Below, one piece after another: positions 25,283 through 33,770 of a stretch of 45,097 bases of DNA. The stretch is from NCBI GenBank assembly GCA_030653035.1, contig JAUSAB010000006.1, positions 1 through 45,097 on the forward strand, in the 5' to 3' direction. The notes under the pieces were generated by a model. It saw only the letters and a program-made list of their open reading frames with translations. It was not told where the DNA came from and did not search any database. Each line of letters begins with the position of its first letter. Positions within the stretch are counted from its first letter, which is position 1. A program made the position numbers and the translations under genes. The stretch comes from Desulfocapsaceae bacterium (GTDB lineage: Bacteria > Desulfobacterota > Desulfobulbia > Desulfobulbales > Desulfocapsaceae).

Positions 25283-26393
25283 TCATTTTTCCCACAGCAG
25301 ATAGGCCTTGATAAAAGGATCGAGATTGCCATCAAGCACCGCATCCACATTGCCGACCTCGAAATCAGTACGATGATCCTTGATCAAACGATAGGGTTGC
25401 AGAACGTAGGAACGGATCTGACTGCCCCAGGAAATCCCTTTTTTGTCGCCGTGCAGATCCTCATTGGCCTCGGCCTGTTTTTCCCGACCCAGTTCATAGA
25501 GGCGGGAGGTCAGCATCTTCATGGCCGTATCCTTATTGCGATGCTGGGATCGCTCATTCTGACACTGCACCACAATGCCGGTGGGCAGATGGGTAATCCG
25601 AATGGCCGAATCGGTTTTATTGATATGCTGTCCACCGGAACCGCTGGCCCGGTAGGTATCAATCCGCAGGTCTTTATCGATGATATCCACCTCAATGGTA
25701 TCATCAAGCTCAGGCATGACCATGACCGAAGAAAAGGAGGTGTGACGCCGACCACTGGCATCAAAAGGTGAGATGCGCACCAGGCGGTGGATCCCCACCT
25801 CTGAGCGCAGATAGCCATAGGCATTATGCCCTGTGACCATGAGGGTCACACTTTTGACCCCGGCCTCATCACCGGGCAGATAATCAAGGATATCCGCCTT
25901 AAAGCCTTTTATCTCGGCCCAGCGCAGATACATGCGCATAAGGATACTCACCCAATCCTGGGCCTCTGTGCCGCCGGCGCCGGCATGGATATCCATGATC
26001 GCGTTATTGGCATCGTGTTCTCCGCTGAGCATACACTCGACTTCCGCAAGAACAATACGCTCCTGCAACGGGTCAAGACTGGCGGCCACCTCATGCTCCA
26101 TAGCGGAGTCATTATCTTCCGTGGCCAGTTCCAGAAGCATCTCCAGCTCATCCAGCTCTTCCCATTTGCCTTCCCAGCCCTTGACGATTTCCTGGATTTG
26201 ACCATGTTCTTTATGCACCTTCCTGGCAACATCGGCATCGTTCCAGAAATTCGGGGCAAGAGTCTGCTGCTCCAGCCGTTCCAGTTCATCTTTCTTATGA
26301 TCTAAGTCAAAGATGCTCCTTCAAGGCCAGCATCCGCCTTTTGAGTTCCTGTAGCCTTTGCCTCGATATTGCGGCGCCTGTTTCTGTTGACAT
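25283..26393 (-). CDS. prfB: Peptide chain release factor 2, with programmed +1 frameshift
   Basis: RF2 ends translation at UGA and UAA. The gene reads in two frames. The first 28 codons from the ATG at 26391-26393 end at CTT TGA (26307-26312); a +1 shift at CTTTGAC leads into the main frame and a 369-residue product. The core shows the SPF tripeptide that reads the stop codon in RISPFDASGRRH and the GGQ motif in SGSGGQHINKTDSA. GGGAG precedes the ATG. The 5' part has a shorter apparent GTG start at 26218, which would lose the N-terminal helical domain. It is the last gene of corC-lnt-prfB. Confidence 0.96.
26306..26320 (-). promoter_or_regulatory. RF2 autoregulatory frameshift site
   Basis: On the minus strand AGGAGCATCTTTGAC places an internal Shine-Dalgarno-like AGGAG three bases before CTTTGAC, the classic arrangement of the prfB site. 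Low RF2 lets the ribosome slip +1 at the in-frame TGA, so RF2 controls its own synthesis. Confidence 0.95.
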
Positions 26394-26432
26394 ACCAACT
26401 CCCTGTAAAAATATTATAACTATATGTAAATT

Positions 26433-28109
26433 TTAATTATTTCTCGCATTAAGACACCGCTCAGGAAAATGCCTCGACCGGGGATTGCGAAGGACAATCC
26501 AGATCAAAAAACCCATGACCACCCCCAGACATAAAGGTGCAAACAGATACCCCCAGCGCACAAACCAGGTCTCTTCGTCCATAAGCACAACCTCGGCACT
26601 TTCAGCCCAGGGTTCAAACAGCGGAGATACTCTTCGCACCCGGCCCAGAGGATCAACAAATCCAGAGAAACCGGTATTTGCCGCCCGCACCAGACTACGT
26701 CGGGTTTCAACCGCCCGCAACACCGTCATGGCCAGACTGTGATCCGGGGCGCTGGACCGGCCATACCAGGCATCATTGGTCAGATTCACCAGGATATTGG
26801 CCTTGACGCCTACCCATTTGCGGGCAATCTCCGGGAAAATAGATTCAAAACAGATCAATACCCCAATCCTAGCATTCTGACAAGCAAGGGGACGCTGAAT
26901 CACACCCGGACTGAAGTCTCCTATTGCCTCCACTACCGGGGCCAGAAACGGCAGAAATTTTTTCAAGGGGACATATTCGCCAAACGGCACCAAATGGTTT
27001 TTTGAATATCTGCTCGTGATCTGACCACTGGCATCAAAAAGAAGAGCGCTGTTATAGTAGCGTCTCAGCTTCTGGCCACTACCGCCATCCTTGGCTCCCG
27101 CGGCATTAAGCCGTCCCTGGCCGTCACCACTCCCACCATCCTGTTCAACCCAAGGAGAGCCAGTGAGCAGAGATATTTGTCCCTGAACCGCAAGATCACG
27201 CACTGATTGCAGTAAAGGATGGGCAACAGGATAAAATGGCAAGGCTGTTTCAGGCCAGACGACAAGCAAGGGATGGCTCCGCTCAATAAGTCCCCGACTC
27301 TGGCCAATATAGTTCGCCAGAGTCTCCTTCTGCAAGTCAGGAGACCATTTCAAGTCTTGCGCAATATTGCCTTGAACCACGCCAATACGCATGGTTTCAC
27401 TGGCCTGCATCTGTCGTCCGATCTGCTGCCACCGCAGGGATGAATACAACGCAACAACGCTGCAGACCATAAGGACAGGAACAAGCCAGGTAAGCTGCCC
27501 TCTTTTACGAGTAGTCGACAGAAACAACATGGCCATCAGAGTATTGATCAAAACCAGACAATAGCTCAGGCCGTAATGGCCCCACAGATCCGCCGACTGG
27601 ATCAACCATGGCACATTGGCCAGCGCATACGCGGGATCCATCCACGGAAACCCCGTGAACAGAAAAGAGCGGCACCAATCGAGCGCAACCCAGAGACAGG
27701 GAATAACCCACAGGGCAATTTGCCAAGGAAGCCTAACGAAGAATAAACGGGCAAGCAGCGCAAAAACTCCCATATACAGACTCATATACAGGGCCAGGAG
27801 GACAAGAACCGAAATAGACAAGAAAGGTGGCAAGCCACCATAACGACCCAGAACAATGACAATCCAATAAAGCAGCACAAGAAAATGAAACAGACCGGCC
27901 AACACCCCGCAACTAACCGCCTGTCGCGCTGTTTTCGTTTGAATAACAGCCAATAAAAAAGGGACAAGGGCGATAAAAAGCAGGGGCCAGAATCCGCCGC
28001 CGCCAGGAAAGGAGAGCCAAAGGAGACCTGCGGTCAAAAGCGCCACCAGTATTTTCTGCCAAAACACGGTACCTGTTGCTATCACCGCACCGGAATCACA
28101 CCCCTTCAT
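26433..28109 (-). CDS. lnt: Apolipoprotein N-acyltransferase
   Basis: A 558-residue inner-membrane enzyme that adds the third acyl chain to lipoproteins. An N-terminal set of about six hydrophobic segments (to about residue 225) is followed by a nitrilase-fold domain and a final C-terminal membrane segment. The catalytic triad is visible as Glu in WPETALPFYP, Lys in SKNHLVPFGEYVP and Cys in LICFESIFP. The domain contains a Gly/Ser-rich insert near WVEQDGGSGDG that looks like a loop expansion. The ATG at 28109 overlaps the end of corC by 14 bases. corC(ybeX)-lnt pairing is the same as in E. coli. Confidence 0.95.
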   Translation of the reverse strand: MKGCDSGAVIATGTVFWQKILVALLTAGLLWLSFPGGGGFWPLLFIALVPFLLAVIQTKTARQAVSCGVLAGLFHFLVLLYWIVIVLGRYGGLPPFLSISVLVLLALYMSLYMGVFALLARLFFVRLPWQIALWVIPCLWVALDWCRSFLFTGFPWMDPAYALANVPWLIQSADLWGHYGLSYCLVLINTLMAMLFLSTTRKRGQLTWLVPVLMVCSVVALYSSLRWQQIGRQMQASETMRIGVVQGNIAQDLKWSPDLQKETLANYIGQSRGLIERSHPLLVVWPETALPFYPVAHPLLQSVRDLAVQGQISLLTGSPWVEQDGGSGDGQGRLNAAGAKDGGSGQKLRRYYNSALLFDASGQITSRYSKNHLVPFGEYVPLKKFLPFLAPVVEAIGDFSPGVIQRPLACQNARIGVLICFESIFPEIARKWVGVKANILVNLTNDAWYGRSSAPDHSLAMTVLRAVETRRSLVRAANTGFSGFVDPLGRVRRVSPLFEPWAESAEVVLMDEETWFVRWGYLFAPLCLGVVMGFLIWIVLRNPRSRHFPERCLNARNN

Positions 28110-28971
28110 CAATCAACCGGGTAATACGCACCACCTTGATATGCCGCCTGCTTGCCGTCTGCACTAAAAAACGCAACCCGCCGACATCCACCTGATCTCC
28201 GGGAACAGCCAACCGCCCAAGAACATGCACCACCAACCCGCCCACGGATTCGTAAGGACCCTCCGGCATCTCCACGCCAAACCGCTCTTCAACCTCCTCT
28301 ATATCCACCCTGGCCTGCACCAGAATTGTTTCCTGATCAACCTCCTGAATTTCATCGTGATCATCAACATCATATTCATCATCAATCTCACCGACGATCT
28401 CCTCCAACACATCCTCAATGGTAACAAGACCACGAACAGATCCAAACTCATCAGTTACCAGGGCCATATGGATCTTCCGTTTCTGAAACTCCACCAGCAG
28501 ATCGACAATCAGTTTTTTTTCATCAATAAAATAAGGGGGGTTCAAAAGTGCTGAAAGGGGAATATCCCTGGAGTCGGGCTTAAAGATCTTTAACAGATTC
28601 TTGACATGGAGGATGCCGACAATGCGGTCCAAAGTATCCCTGTACACCGGCACCCGGGTAAATCCTTTTTCGATGAAAAGATCCACCAGATCGGCAACAG
28701 AGGTCGACTCTTCCGCCGCCTCAATCTCCACGGCCGGGGTCATAATCTCACCGGCCATGGTATCACGAAAATCGAAGATGGAGTTGATCATTCTCTCTTC
28801 CAGGCTAGTAATCAACCCTTGTTCTTCCCCATCCTCAAGCAGTTCCTGAATCTCATGTTCCAAGGATTCGGTGGTATCTGGGGTTCGCCCAGGCAACAAG
28901 GCGGCCAGACGCTTAAAAACACCTTTATATTCGACCACCTCAGATTGTTCAGATGCTTTTTCCTTATTCAT
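28096..28971 (-). CDS. corC: CorC/HlyC-family CBS-domain protein
   Basis: A 291-residue cytosolic protein of CorC (YbeX) length and layout: an N-terminal linker with HEIQELLEDGEEQGLI, two CBS domains starting at MTPAVEIEAAEE and the second around NPPYFIDEKKLIVDLL, and a C-terminal CorC_HlyC domain ending in RITRLIDEGV. It lacks the N-terminal DUF21 membrane part of larger haemolysin-like relatives. The family is linked to Mg/Co efflux and ribosome maintenance. I use the ATG at 28971; a TTG at 28995 with AGAGAA upstream is a real alternative. It heads corC-lnt-prfB. The 339-base divergent gap to accC shows no further gene and no convincing promoter. Confidence 0.88.
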   Translation of the reverse strand: MNKEKASEQSEVVEYKGVFKRLAALLPGRTPDTTESLEHEIQELLEDGEEQGLITSLEERMINSIFDFRDTMAGEIMTPAVEIEAAEESTSVADLVDLFIEKGFTRVPVYRDTLDRIVGILHVKNLLKIFKPDSRDIPLSALLNPPYFIDEKKLIVDLLVEFQKRKIHMALVTDEFGSVRGLVTIEDVLEEIVGEIDDEYDVDDHDEIQEVDQETILVQARVDIEEVEERFGVEMPEGPYESVGGLVVHVLGRLAVPGDQVDVGGLRFLVQTASRRHIKVVRITRLIDEGV

Positions 28972-29310
28972 ATTTTTTCTATCGCCATTCTCCAATTAAT
29001 AGTTCTCTTACCCATTTGCTCATAATCCTTTGCATATTTCAATGAGATATCAAAGAGAAGCCATTTTGTCATCAACTCTTATTGTTACCACAATCTTCGA
29101 TGCAGGTAAAAGGTCACACGGCAAAATACATTTTTTCTTTTCTAATTGCCATGATATGACTATAGTAAGGTCTGTTTATTCTTTTGTAAAAAGAAAAAAA
29201 GAGTGTCAGAATACGTTGTCGTCATTATTTTATCATTTTCCCTGACTCAACCTGCGTCCATCAACAATTCTGACTGAGCCGATATTAAGCCATTACAACA
29301 TCAAGACAAT

Positions 29311-30726
29311 ATGAGTAACAGTTTGCAAGGAAAGGTCCTCATTGCCAATCGAGGCGAAATCGCAATCCGCATCATGAATGCCTGCAGGGATCTGGGTCTG
29401 GAATATACCGTGGTCTATACCGACGCCGACAAGGATTCCGAACACGTCCACCGCAACCGGATAAGCGGCACCGACCAGAACGCCTGGCGAATTACCAGTT
29501 ACACTGAACCCAATGATATCTTCGCGGTTGCTGACCACACCCATTGTACCGCCATCCATCCAGGGTATGGTTTTTTCTCGGAAGACTATCGTTTTGCCAG
29601 GCGGGCAACTCTTAGGGACCGCCCCCTCACCTTTATCGGGCCAAACTGGGAGGTCATCAAAAGCCTTGGCGACAAAATCAACACCAAACGGGTCGCCAAC
29701 AAACTGGGAATCCCCACCATTCCGGGTACCGACAGCCCCATCTACAATGAGATGGAGGCAGAAGAAATCGCCCAGAGACTCATGGACCACCAACTGGCCC
29801 AGGATATCAAGGGTCCGTCCATCCTGGTCAAGGCCGCAGCTGGCGGCGGCGGCATGGGTATCGAAGAGGTTACTGAAATCGAGCAGTTCCGGCGCATTTA
29901 CCGCCAGGTCCAAAACTATGCCAAACGCCAGTTTGGTGACGGCGGCGTCCTGATCGAACAATGCCTGCGTGACTATAATCATCTTGAGGTGCAACTGGTC
30001 TGTTCCCGGCATGGCGAGCGAATTCATTTTGGTTCCAGGAATTGTACCATCCAGTCAACAGGCCGTCAGAAACGGGTGGAGGCAGCACCAGGATTCCATA
30101 GCTCCTGCTTTATCTATGATTTTGATGAGCAGAAGGTACTGGAACAGATCGTTGACTATTCACTGAAACTGGCAGCCCATGTCCGCTATGATAACGTTGG
30201 CACCTGGGAATGGATTGTCAGCAGATCCGGCCAGCCCTATCTGCTGGAGGTCAACACCCGGATCCAGGTGGAAAATGATGTCTCCGCCCGCATCAGCTAT
30301 CTTGACAATCAGCACCCCAATCTGATTCGCGAACAGATCAGGCTAGGCCTGGGTGAAAAGATCGGCTACAAACAAAAATCCATCGAGTTTAAAGGGGCGT
30401 CCATTGAGCTGCGTATTGTCGCCGAAGACACTCGACGTGGCTTTGCTCCCTGGATTGGTACTATCACCGACTTCCATTTTCCCGAGCATGAATGGTCAAC
30501 CGTCTATTCCCATGTTCCTTCTGATCGGGAATACCGGATCCCCAGTGAATATGACCCCAATTTGGCCCTGGCCCTGGTATGGGGAGATTCCATGGAAGAG
30601 GCCAAGCACCGTGCCGGACAATTTATTGATGAAGTTATCATTCGCGGCCAAGACTCGCATGGAGGCCCCATTGTCACCAACCTGGAATATTTAAAAAACA
30701 ACCTGGATCGTCTGTTGACCTTCTAA
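29311..30726 (+). CDS. accC: Divergent biotin carboxylase subunit of acetyl-CoA carboxylase
   Basis: A 471-residue ATP-grasp enzyme that carboxylates biotin on a carrier protein. Recognisable blocks: VLIANRGEIAIRIMNACRDLG, HPGYGFFSED, the glycine-rich ATP loop KAAAGGGGMGIEEV, HLEVQLV, RNCTIQ and LLEVNTRIQVEN, where the standard enzyme has EMNxRIQVEH; the last His is Asn here. It is long for its class and lacks a biotinyl or carrier domain. No strong ribosome site precedes the ATG at 29311. It is followed 210 bases later by the fused carboxyltransferase, so the pair probably works together to make malonyl-CoA; a BCCP gene is not seen. Confidence 0.92.
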   Translation: MSNSLQGKVLIANRGEIAIRIMNACRDLGLEYTVVYTDADKDSEHVHRNRISGTDQNAWRITSYTEPNDIFAVADHTHCTAIHPGYGFFSEDYRFARRATLRDRPLTFIGPNWEVIKSLGDKINTKRVANKLGIPTIPGTDSPIYNEMEAEEIAQRLMDHQLAQDIKGPSILVKAAAGGGGMGIEEVTEIEQFRRIYRQVQNYAKRQFGDGGVLIEQCLRDYNHLEVQLVCSRHGERIHFGSRNCTIQSTGRQKRVEAAPGFHSSCFIYDFDEQKVLEQIVDYSLKLAAHVRYDNVGTWEWIVSRSGQPYLLEVNTRIQVENDVSARISYLDNQHPNLIREQIRLGLGEKIGYKQKSIEFKGASIELRIVAEDTRRGFAPWIGTITDFHFPEHEWSTVYSHVPSDREYRIPSEYDPNLALALVWGDSMEEAKHRAGQFIDEVIIRGQDSHGGPIVTNLEYLKNNLDRLLTF

Positions 30727-30936
30727 GCCGTCGTTCAGGTAAGCGAAGACTCCGAAAATAACCGTAACATTGAAATGCCGTGGCCGGCATAAAGAGCCTA
30801 ACGAGATGGTCGAAGATATAAGAGTTATTTCATAACAGCTCCTAATAGTCTTGAACTCTTTTTCTCCTGAAAAAGAGAAAAAACTCTGCATCCGTGAACG
30901 CATCAATCACCTGTAACCTGGAACAGCACTCTCTTT
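30727..30936. repeat. Diverged repeat-like gap between accC and accA-accD
   Basis: The gap has no gene. It contains TAAGCCGTCGTTC, CAGGTAAGCG, AGACTCCG and ACAGCTCCTAATA in the same order as the segment from 23735, which points to a shared, decayed repeat. A related short form, TTAAGCCGTTGTTC followed by ATAACTGTAACA, lies between atpC and atpD. Confidence 0.4.
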
Positions 30937-33207
30937 ATGAACGCATTACTTAAACAGCTCCATAAAATCGAAGAACGCATCAACTACCTGATTCAGCTCA
31001 AGGACTACTCCAACTGGGGCAACCTGGACGGATTTAAAGAGACTTGCGACAAACTGAAGCAGACTGTTTATGATCACAGTGAAGACCAGTTTGCCAGTGA
31101 GATCCATAAACTGCACGAATCCATCTGCTTTCTCGAAGAGCGGGCCGAAGAACAGCTTACCCCTATGGAACGGGTACGGATTGTCCGCAGCATCCAGCGT
31201 TTCAGCCTTAAAGATATCCTGGAAAACGTCTACGAGGATTATACCGAACTTGGCGGTGAAGGTGATGCCAATATTGACCCGGCCATGGTTTGCGCCAAGG
31301 CCACCATCGTCAGACGCATCAAGAATAAACCCTATACCGCCTCGGTTATGGTAATTGGCCAGGAAACAGGCCATGGCGAAGAGTTCCGTAATGGCGGTTC
31401 CTGTAGACCCGAAGGCAATGAAAAGGCCCTTCGCTATATGAAGGTCGCAGAAACCGAAGGCATCCCCATACACTTCTATGTCTTCACCCCTGGTTCCTTT
31501 CCGGTGGAAGAGTACCCTGGGGCCGCCCAGCAAATCGCCCGCAATATTTACGCCATGGCCAAATTGAGGGTTCCCATGGTTTCTATGATCTCCGAGGGTG
31601 GTTCTGGGGGAGCTGAGGCCATCGGGCTTTCTGATTATCGGATGATGTGTTCCCACGGCTATTACTCCGTCATTTCACCTGAAGGGGCTGCTGCCATTGA
31701 AGGAAAGGTGAAAGAAGGCAACAAGGTTCCCAAAGAGCTCATTGAGGTCTGCGCAGAGCGGCTCAAGTTGACGGCGACAGATAATTTTGCCTTTGGCACC
31801 ATCGATCATATCATCCAGGAACCACCCCTTGGTGCAAGAAGAGATGATTTTGCCTTTTTTGCCCAGCTTCGCGCCGAGGTTATGCGAGCTACCGACAAGG
31901 TGGTCTTGAGCACCAAAAGTTTCAGAGCCTTTCGCTCCTATGAGATCAAACGAAAGAAGGCGGAAACCGAAGCGCAGGAGCTGCAGGTTGACGTTTCCTG
32001 GGATCTCAATCAGGATGAAATCACCCGTCTGCTGGCCGGGCGCTCCAAGAAATATAGGGAAATGGCTACTTTGGGTTTTAGTGGCCTGCCCACTCCTACC
32101 GGGAAATTCCTCAGACAGCTTCAGGAGGGGGCCGAAAAAGTCTATTATACCATGCGGTATGATATCCTGAAAAATCACCAAAAACAGGTGCAAAAGGTTT
32201 TTAAAGATGTCTCTGGCGAAGGAACCGTAATCCTTAAACGGGTCACATCACCCATCACCAGTGCCTTTGATTTTTTTTCCCAGCAAAAAGACAAAAAATG
32301 CATCCGTCCCCAACTTGCGAGCTCAGAGGGTTCCCCTGCTCCAGGTAATTTGCAGGATCCACTGGAGTTGACAGATACATATACCAGTCCGCTCGCCAAT
32401 GCTGACCGCACCATTACCTGTCCCAACAGCGAAAAATATGGGTGCAAGGATTTATGGGTGCCAGACCTTTTTGGTGAATTTGCTGGAGTCTGTGAGACCT
32501 GTGGCCACCACTTCCCTCTGGAGCATAAGTGGTACCTGAAAAACATATTTGATCCCGATTCTATCCGGATCTTCAACACGGAAATTACTGCTGGCAATCC
32601 TCTGGGATACACCGGGTTTGACGATCGGTTACAATCATCAAAAAAGAAGACCGGACGCAATGCCGGCAACATGACCTTTCATGCCCGGATCATGGATATT
32701 CAGGTTGTAGTCAGTATGCTCTACTCTGATTTCAGAAACGGAACAGTTGGCTCAGCAGAAGGGGAAAAATTCATTCAGGCCTGCGCCGTGGCCAAGCGGA
32801 AAAAACGACCACTGATCTCCTATGTTCACACTACTGGTGGCATTCGTATTCAGGAGGGGACACTGGGGGTCACCCAGATGCCCAAATGCACTATGGCCGT
32901 CCGTGAATATATTGATGCTGGTGGACTCTACATTGTCGTCTATGACAACAATTCCTACGCCGGACCCGTTGCCAGTTTTCTTGGCTGCTCACCATATCAA
33001 TTTGCGATCCGCTCCAGCCGCATAGGATTTGCAGGACACAGGGTCATTCGTGAGACCACCGGTATTGACATTCCGCCTGATTACCATTCTGCCAGAAACG
33101 CCCTTAAACGCGGGCACATTCAGGGGATATGGGATCGCCGTGACTTCCGACGCAATCTGTACAAATCGCTCTTGACTATGGGTAGCCCCCACCTCTATTA
33201 CCGATAA
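30937..33207 (+). CDS. Fused acetyl-CoA carboxylase carboxyltransferase, alpha then beta
   Basis: A 756-residue protein joining AccA-like and AccD-like domains. After a coiled, charged N-terminus (1-80), the alpha part runs from TPMERVRIVRSIQRFSLKDI through the oxyanion segment GGSGGAEA near residues 221-228. The beta part has a zinc ribbon with C495, C503, C519 and C522 (CX7C rather than CX2C in the first knuckle), then HTTGGIRIQEG and IGFAGHRVIRETTGIDIPPD. It transfers CO2 from biotin to acetyl-CoA. The order alpha-beta is the reverse of the beta-alpha order in PccB/AccD-type and eukaryotic carboxyltransferases. Ribosome site weak. A similar alpha/beta protein is, from memory, annotated in Desulfovibrio. 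Confidence 0.9.
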   Translation: MNALLKQLHKIEERINYLIQLKDYSNWGNLDGFKETCDKLKQTVYDHSEDQFASEIHKLHESICFLEERAEEQLTPMERVRIVRSIQRFSLKDILENVYEDYTELGGEGDANIDPAMVCAKATIVRRIKNKPYTASVMVIGQETGHGEEFRNGGSCRPEGNEKALRYMKVAETEGIPIHFYVFTPGSFPVEEYPGAAQQIARNIYAMAKLRVPMVSMISEGGSGGAEAIGLSDYRMMCSHGYYSVISPEGAAAIEGKVKEGNKVPKELIEVCAERLKLTATDNFAFGTIDHIIQEPPLGARRDDFAFFAQLRAEVMRATDKVVLSTKSFRAFRSYEIKRKKAETEAQELQVDVSWDLNQDEITRLLAGRSKKYREMATLGFSGLPTPTGKFLRQLQEGAEKVYYTMRYDILKNHQKQVQKVFKDVSGEGTVILKRVTSPITSAFDFFSQQKDKKCIRPQLASSEGSPAPGNLQDPLELTDTYTSPLANADRTITCPNSEKYGCKDLWVPDLFGEFAGVCETCGHHFPLEHKWYLKNIFDPDSIRIFNTEITAGNPLGYTGFDDRLQSSKKKTGRNAGNMTFHARIMDIQVVVSMLYSDFRNGTVGSAEGEKFIQACAVAKRKKRPLISYVHTTGGIRIQEGTLGVTQMPKCTMAVREYIDAGGLYIVVYDNNSYAGPVASFLGCSPYQFAIRSSRIGFAGHRVIRETTGIDIPPDYHSARNALKRGHIQGIWDRRDFRRNLYKSLLTMGSPHLYYR

Positions 33208-33308
33208 AAAAAATTAAGCTTTTTGCCATTTCTGCCGATCTATACTTAAAGGATAAAAGGTATCGGTAGAGAACGTACGTTATTCTCAAGGGACTGAGGA
33301 GGTGCGTA

Positions 33309-33524
33309 ATGGCAATCTGGAAATTTACGGTAAACGACAAGGATGTTTCTTATGGAGCACGCAATCGTAGGCTCTTAACCCCCAAAGGTTGTAATGAACC
33401 TTTCAAGGAGCGGTACTGGTGCCCGAAGAAGAAGTGGTTTGGCATGGAGGTCTGTCCCTTTATCAACAGACGGGAATGTGAGAACTTCGCCCAGATGAGT
33501 GGTGAAAAGTTTGCAAGCCTCTAA
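33309..33524 (+). CDS. Small four-cysteine basic protein, 71 residues
   Basis: A 71-residue protein with a very strong ribosome site, GAGGAGGTGCGTA before the ATG. Four cysteines (28, 38, 49, 57) sit in a basic, aromatic context (RYWCPKKKWF, MEVCPF, RRECENF), which suggests a zinc- or iron-sulfur-binding knuckle. I do not recognise the family. It lies between the carboxyltransferase and tRNA-Lys. The strong start and conserved-looking cysteine pattern make it very likely real. Confidence 0.75.
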   Translation: MAIWKFTVNDKDVSYGARNRRLLTPKGCNEPFKERYWCPKKKWFGMEVCPFINRRECENFAQMSGEKFASL

Positions 33525-33580
33525 AAGAGTGGCAACGCACGAGACAAACACATTTTCATACATTTTCTTGGCCCTAAGTC

Positions 33581-33609
33581 TTGACGGAAGTACTCCCTTA
33601 TGCTAGATA
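33581..33609 (+). promoter_or_regulatory. Candidate promoter of tRNA-Lys
   Basis: TTGACG (33581-33586) is followed after 17 bases by TAGATA (33604-33609), about 20 bases before the tRNA. The -35 box is strong and the -10 box weak. Confidence 0.6.
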
Positions 33610-33629
33610 AGGTTGACTTTGTATGTGAT

Positions 33630-33705
33630 GGGCCGTTAGCTCAATTGGTAGAGCATTTGACTCTTAATCAACAGGTCCCCGGTTCGATCCCGGGACGGCC
33701 CACCA
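33630..33705 (+). tRNA. tRNA-Lys (CTT)
   Basis: A 76-base cloverleaf with CCA encoded: acceptor GGGCCGT/ACGGCCC, D stem GCTC/GAGC, anticodon loop CTCTTAA giving CTT, T arm CCCGG-TTCGATC-CCGGG. The anticodon stem TTTGA/TCAAC has a T-C mismatch at the outermost pair 27-43. Confidence 0.97.
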
Positions 33706-33726
33706 GTTCAACACTCAAAAACGTGC

Positions 33727-33770
33727 AAAACGCCTCCCAATTTTTTTAAAAAATGTGGAGGCGTTTTTTT
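33727..33770. terminator. Bidirectional terminator after tRNA-Lys and the GltD-like gene
   Basis: AAAACGCCTCC and GGAGGCGTTTT pair over 11 bases and are followed on the plus strand by more T. It lies 22 bases after tRNA-Lys and touches the stop codon of the convergent GltD-like gene, so it can serve both. Confidence 0.85.

Noticed and set aside
25196-25771. Open frame opposite prfB running into the palindromic repeat
   Set aside because: Antisense to a conserved release factor and to the repeat; no ribosome site or domain.
26304-26312. Apparent nonsense mutation in prfB
   Set aside because: The in-frame TGA sits in AGGAG-N3-CTTTGAC, the known programmed frameshift site, so the gene is intact.
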